DNA from: CAVORB01 sp963698495
Lineage (GTDB): Bacteria; Pseudomonadota; Gammaproteobacteria; Chromatiales; Chromatiaceae
Direction: 5' to 3'
DNA: 64,000 nt
Assembly (NCBI GenBank): GCA_963698495.1
Contig: CAVORB010000004.1
Span: forward strand, 62,001 to 126,000
Numbering within the stretch: the first letter of the stretch is position 1; each line of letters starts with the position of its first letter. Made by a program: the position numbers and the translations under genes. Shown piece by piece: positions 63,155 to 64,000 of this stretch. The notes beneath the pieces are model-generated. The model was not told the DNA's origin and made no database searches. It was given only the letters and a program-made list of their open reading frames with translations.

Positions 63155-64000
63155 ATGGACGAGAGCGACCCGATGCCCAACGGCCCCCAGACCTTGACCC
63201 TGACCAAGCCAGATGACTGGCACCTGCACCTGCGCGACGGGGCCGAGATGGCCTCGGTGGTTGCCTTTTCGGCGCGACAGTTCGCACGCGCCATAGTCAT
63301 GCCGAATCTTCGCCCCCCCGTCACCACTGCGGCTCAGGCCGCTGCCTATCGAGACCGCATTCTCGCGGCCCTACCGACCAGTCACCGCTTCACACCGCTG
63401 ATGACCCTCTATCTGACCGACAACCTGCCGCCGAATGAAATCGCAGCCGCCCAGGACGCAGGGTCAGTATACGCGGCGAAGCTCTATCCCGCCGGCGCAA
63501 CCACCAATTCCGAGCTTGGCGTCACGCGACTCGCCCGCATTTACCCTGTCCTCGAGGCCATGCAACGGCACGACATGCCGTTGCTGGTGCACGGCGAATC
63601 AACCGCGCCCGAAGTGGATGTCTTCGATCGCGAACGACGGTTCATTGACGATACACTGAGCCGGCTGCTTAAGGACTTTCCGGCGCTGCGCATCGTCTTC
63701 GAGCACATCACCACCGCCGATGCCGTGGCTTTCGTGCACGCCGCTCCGCCCACGGTTGCGGCCACCATCACACCCCATCACCTGCTCTATAACCGCAACG
63801 CTATCCTGGCTGGCGGGATCAAGCCTCACTACTATTGCCTGCCGGTGCTGAAGCGCGAACAGCATCGTCAGGCCCTGATCGGGGCGGCGACCAGCGGGGA
63901 ACCAAGGTTCTTTCTCGGCACGGACAGCGCGCCGCACGCGGTGGGAGGGAAGGAAACAGCCTGCGGATGCGCGGGGATCTTCAGCGCCCATGCCGCGATC
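63155..64000 (+). CDS. pyrC: Dihydroorotase (class II), 3' end cut by the window
   Basis: 282 codons visible. Pyrimidine synthesis, carbamoyl-aspartate to dihydroorotate. Zinc ligands and active site: DDWHLHLRDGAEM, the carboxylated Lys in YAAKLYPAGATTNS, LLVHGES, IVFEHITTADAV, ITPHHLLYNRN and FFLGTDSAPHAVG. Start ATG at 63155, with an in-frame ATG at 63173 as alternative. The C-terminal 60 or so residues lie beyond the window. Divergent from the sulfur-globule-like gene. Confidence 0.95.
   Translation, partial: MDESDPMPNGPQTLTLTKPDDWHLHLRDGAEMASVVAFSARQFARAIVMPNLRPPVTTAAQAAAYRDRILAALPTSHRFTPLMTLYLTDNLPPNEIAAAQDAGSVYAAKLYPAGATTNSELGVTRLARIYPVLEAMQRHDMPLLVHGESTAPEVDVFDRERRFIDDTLSRLLKDFPALRIVFEHITTADAVAFVHAAPPTVAATITPHHLLYNRNAILAGGIKPHYYCLPVLKREQHRQALIGAATSGEPRFFLGTDSAPHAVGGKETACGCAGIFSAHAAI

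Overview
This is a G+C-rich bacterial chromosome segment, almost certainly from a gammaproteobacterium of the sulfur-oxidising Chromatiales type. The evidence is gene order and content: mreBCD-mrdA-rodA-mltB-rlpA-dacC divergent from gatCAB, ybeD-lipB, pilBCD-coaE, a DsrC/TusE-type sulfur carrier protein with both conserved cysteines, and a Gly/Trp/Tyr-rich secreted protein resembling sulfur globule envelope proteins. The genus cannot be fixed from the sequence alone.

Layout. 1-4.5 kb (minus strand): a tightly overlapping operon of a SUMF/FGE-fold membrane protein, a ketohexokinase-like sugar kinase, a Rieske protein, a class B penicillin-binding protein and the start of an FtsW/RodA-type partner. 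4.6-12.3 kb: gamma-glutamyltransferase, retropepsin-like protease, MlaC/Ttg2D-like periplasmic protein, a YjgR/HerA-like ATPase, a hybrid histidine kinase with an apparent frameshift, a membrane protein and a Pcm-type methyltransferase. 12.3-23.4 kb: a damaged defence island. On the minus strand it holds a 5'-truncated hsdR, hsdM, a half-length hsdS, then a small gene, an SMC/ABC-type ATPase and an HNH nuclease coupled by overlaps (Septu-like). Two tandem 252-bp repeats beyond these carry the missing nuclease-motif segment of an hsdR. Most genes here carry many frameshifts while their amino acid motifs stay intact. 23.4-26.7 kb: serine beta-lactamase-like hydrolase, a small lipoprotein, an MFS transporter.

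26.8-37.7 kb (minus strand): lipoate transfer and the cell-elongation cluster, lipB, ybeD, D-amino-acid transaminase, dacC, rlpA, mltB, rodA, mrdA, mreD, mreC, mreB. mreC appears to start at a rare ATC codon. 38.2-41.6 kb: gatCAB for tRNA-dependent Gln/Asn formation. 41.6-44.3 kb: truncated haemoglobin and groESL with a CIRCE operator and a recognisable promoter. 44.3-50.5 kb: TfoX-N protein, malate synthase G, DsrC-like protein, a cNMP/CBS/DUF294 signalling protein coupled to a DEDDh exonuclease. 50.9-60.4 kb: acetyl-CoA synthetase, an NYN ribonuclease fused to a cold-shock-like domain, pilB-pilC-pilD-coaE, a ClC channel and a small secreted Cys protein. 60.5-64 kb: GTP-dependent PEP carboxykinase, sulfur-globule-like protein and the 5' part of pyrC.

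How it fits together: acs, malate synthase G and pckG form an acetate-to-gluconeogenesis set. The Mre/Rod/PBP2/MltB/RlpA/DacC set builds and trims lateral-wall peptidoglycan, and the 1-4.5 kb operon supplies a second PBP/SEDS pair with unusual partners. The most novel parts are the ATPase-HNH module inside the broken type I restriction locus and the PBP/SUMF/sugar-kinase/Rieske operon.
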